From: Gemmatimonadaceae bacterium
Lineage (GTDB): Bacteria > Gemmatimonadota > Gemmatimonadetes > Gemmatimonadales > Gemmatimonadaceae
Assembly: GCA_030835125.1 (NCBI GenBank)
Contig: JAUQWM010000049.1
Span: forward strand, 1 to 64,000
Direction: 5' to 3'
Length of the DNA: 64,000 bases
Shown: piece by piece, positions 62,766 to 64,000 of the stretch
How the letters are laid out: every line of letters begins with the position of its first letter
How positions within the stretch are numbered: position 1 is the first letter of the stretch
Notes under the pieces: model-generated
What the model was told of the DNA's origin: nothing
The model's database searches: none
Seen by the model: the letters and a program-made list of their open reading frames with translations, nothing else
Program-made: the position numbers and the translations under genes

Positions 62766-64000
62766 ATCCCCGGGTCAACGCCCGACTCGCGATCTCCCCC
62801 TTCACACGCTCGATGAAGTCTGCCACCGGGACGATGTCCTGCTTCTTCCCTTCCCCGCGCGCGCGAACCGCCAGCGTGCCCGCCTCCGCCTCGCGCCGCC
62901 CCACCACCGCCATGTACGGCACCTTCATCATCTCCGCTTCACGGATGCGGTAGTTGAGCGTGTCGTGCGTGTCGAGCACGGCGCGGATGCCCGCGGCCTT
63001 CATCCGTTCGACGATCTCGCCGGCCTGTGGCGCCAGGTCGTCCGAGATCGGCAGCACGCGCACCTGCTCCGGGGCCAGCCACACCGGGAACGCCCCGGCG
63101 AAGTGCTCGATGAGGATCGCGATGAACCGCTCGAGCGACCCGCTCACCGCGCGGTGGATGACCACCGGCCGGTGCATCGTGTTGTCCTCGCCCACATACT
63201 GCAGGTCGAAGCGCTCGGGCGCGTTGTAGTCCAGCTGGATCGTCCCCAGTTGCCAGGCACGGCCCAGTGAGTCGGTCACGTCGAAGTCGATCTTGGGCCC
63301 GTAGAACGCCCCGTCGCCGGCCTTCAGCTCGTACGGCTGGCCCGTCGCCTCGAGCGCCTGCCGCAACGCGTCCTCGGCGCTGTCCCACATCTCGTCCGTG
63401 CCGATGCGCACCTCGGGACGCGTCGCGAACCGCAGCGACGGCTTGAGCCCGAACGCCCGGTAGTACGACATGATGAAGTCCGTCAGGAAGCGGACCTCTT
63501 CCGTGATCTGCGACGGCGCCAGGAAGACGTGGCAGTCGTCCTGCGAGAACTGCCTGACGCGGGTCAGCCCGGACAGCGCGCCCGTCACTTCGTTGCGGTG
63601 CAGCACGTCGAACGTGACCAGGCGCCGCGGCAACTCCCGGTACGAGTGCTTCTTCGAGAGGTACAGCACGTAGTGCGACGGGCAGTTCATCGGCTTCAGC
63701 GAGACGTCCTGTTCCCCGGTCTCGTTGTTGTGCACCAGGAACATGTTCTCGCGGTACTTCCCCCAGTGCCCCGATTGCTCCCAGAGCACCTTGCTGTACA
63801 GCAGCGGGGTCCGGACCTCGATGAACCGGTCGCGCTGCAGGTCCCGGATGAACGAGACCAGCTCGTTGTAGACGATCGTCCCGCGCTCGGTCCAGAACGG
63901 CGCACCCGGCGAGACCTGGTGGAAGAAGAACAGGTCGAGCGCCTTGCCCAGCACGCGATGGTCACGGCGCTTTGCCTCCTCGATCCGGTGCAGGTACCCG
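62764..64000 (-). CDS. thrS: Threonine-tRNA ligase, C-terminal part (5' end outside the window)
   Basis: The reading frame continues past the window edge; YLHRIEEAKRRDHRVLGKALDLF is read up to it, which matches the start of the ThrRS catalytic core. Class II synthetase motifs follow: APFWTERGTIVYNEL (motif 1), RTPLLYSKVLWEQSGHW, MNCPSHYVLYLS, FDVLHRNEVTGALSGLTRVRQFSQDDCHVF (motif 2, split) and VIHRAVSGSLERFIAILIEHFAG (motif 3). The C-terminal anticodon-binding domain ends with VREKGE-type RVKGEIASRAL. It attaches threonine to tRNA-Thr. The N-terminal editing part is not in the window. Confidence 0.95.
   Translation of the reverse strand, partial: GYLHRIEEAKRRDHRVLGKALDLFFFHQVSPGAPFWTERGTIVYNELVSFIRDLQRDRFIEVRTPLLYSKVLWEQSGHWGKYRENMFLVHNNETGEQDVSLKPMNCPSHYVLYLSKKHSYRELPRRLVTFDVLHRNEVTGALSGLTRVRQFSQDDCHVFLAPSQITEEVRFLTDFIMSYYRAFGLKPSLRFATRPEVRIGTDEMWDSAEDALRQALEATGQPYELKAGDGAFYGPKIDFDVTDSLGRAWQLGTIQLDYNAPERFDLQYVGEDNTMHRPVVIHRAVSGSLERFIAILIEHFAGAFPVWLAPEQVRVLPISDDLAPQAGEIVERMKAAGIRAVLDTHDTLNYRIREAEMMKVPYMAVVGRREAEAGTLAVRARGEGKKQDIVPVADFIERVKGEIASRALTRG

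Overview
The window looks like chromosomal DNA of a high-GC (roughly two-thirds GC or more, judged by eye), diderm, heterotrophic bacterium. The style fits Gemmatimonadota best: BTAD/TPR regulators with a membrane segment, many secreted beta-propeller or barrel proteins and lipoproteins, ATGA/GTGA start-stop overlaps, and GTG or TTG starts. The assignment is an inference; no rRNA or single decisive marker lies in the window. Most genes are on the minus strand in long, tightly packed operons.

Region 1 (1-4.9 kb) holds the 5' end of a secreted protein next to a frameshifted IS5-type transposase relic, then a histidine phosphatase, a small cytochrome c beside a porin-like outer-membrane protein with one heme motif, and a TerC protein between two DinB-type genes. 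Region 2 (4.4-19.6 kb, minus) is one long cluster: VWA membrane protein, C13-like pseudopeptidase, TPR-metallopeptidase, DUF4159, MoxR ATPase, DUF58, BatA-like VWA protein, and a DUF4175 protein with a long Gln/Gly tract. Region 3 (19.8-25.1 kb) has a Ycf46-like AAA ATPase, a phosphoesterase lipoprotein, and two CAT-anticodon tRNAs flanking a type IV pilin-like pair.

Region 4 (25.1-31.8 kb) is a housekeeping operon (Minf_1886-like protein, zinc ribbon, nnrDE, thiL, plsC, eno, ftsB) next to a MarR/VOC divergent pair. Region 5 (31.9-45.3 kb) carries a propeller lipoprotein, an exported FAH-family protein, a stand-alone Clp N-domain protein, a giant BTAD-TPR regulator, a cysteine synthase homologue, proline dehydrogenase, a GT39-like protein and a peroxiredoxin. 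Region 6 (45.4-52.6 kb, minus) combines thiolase, CPBP protease, 3-hydroxyacyl-CoA dehydrogenase, acyl-CoA dehydrogenase, Leu/Val dehydrogenase, rpiB and glyA, which fits fatty-acid and branched-chain amino-acid breakdown. Region 7 (52.8-59 kb) has an HD-GYP protein and a lower-GC island with a secreted S1 protease, a serpin, a 21-bp repeat array and a ZU5-like lipoprotein. Region 8 (59-64 kb) has an exported RidA protein, an outer-membrane protein, a large alpha/beta hydrolase and the 3' part of thrS.

The most unusual signal is a dispersed set of 7-bp tandem repeats at gene junctions. Read in the sense direction, purine-rich heptamers start at stop codons and pyrimidine-rich heptamers run up to start codons. 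The same heptamer families recur at unrelated junctions across the window. The protease-serpin pair, the 21-bp array, the MoxR/VWA cluster with its pseudopeptidase and the porin-cytochrome pair are the other main leads.
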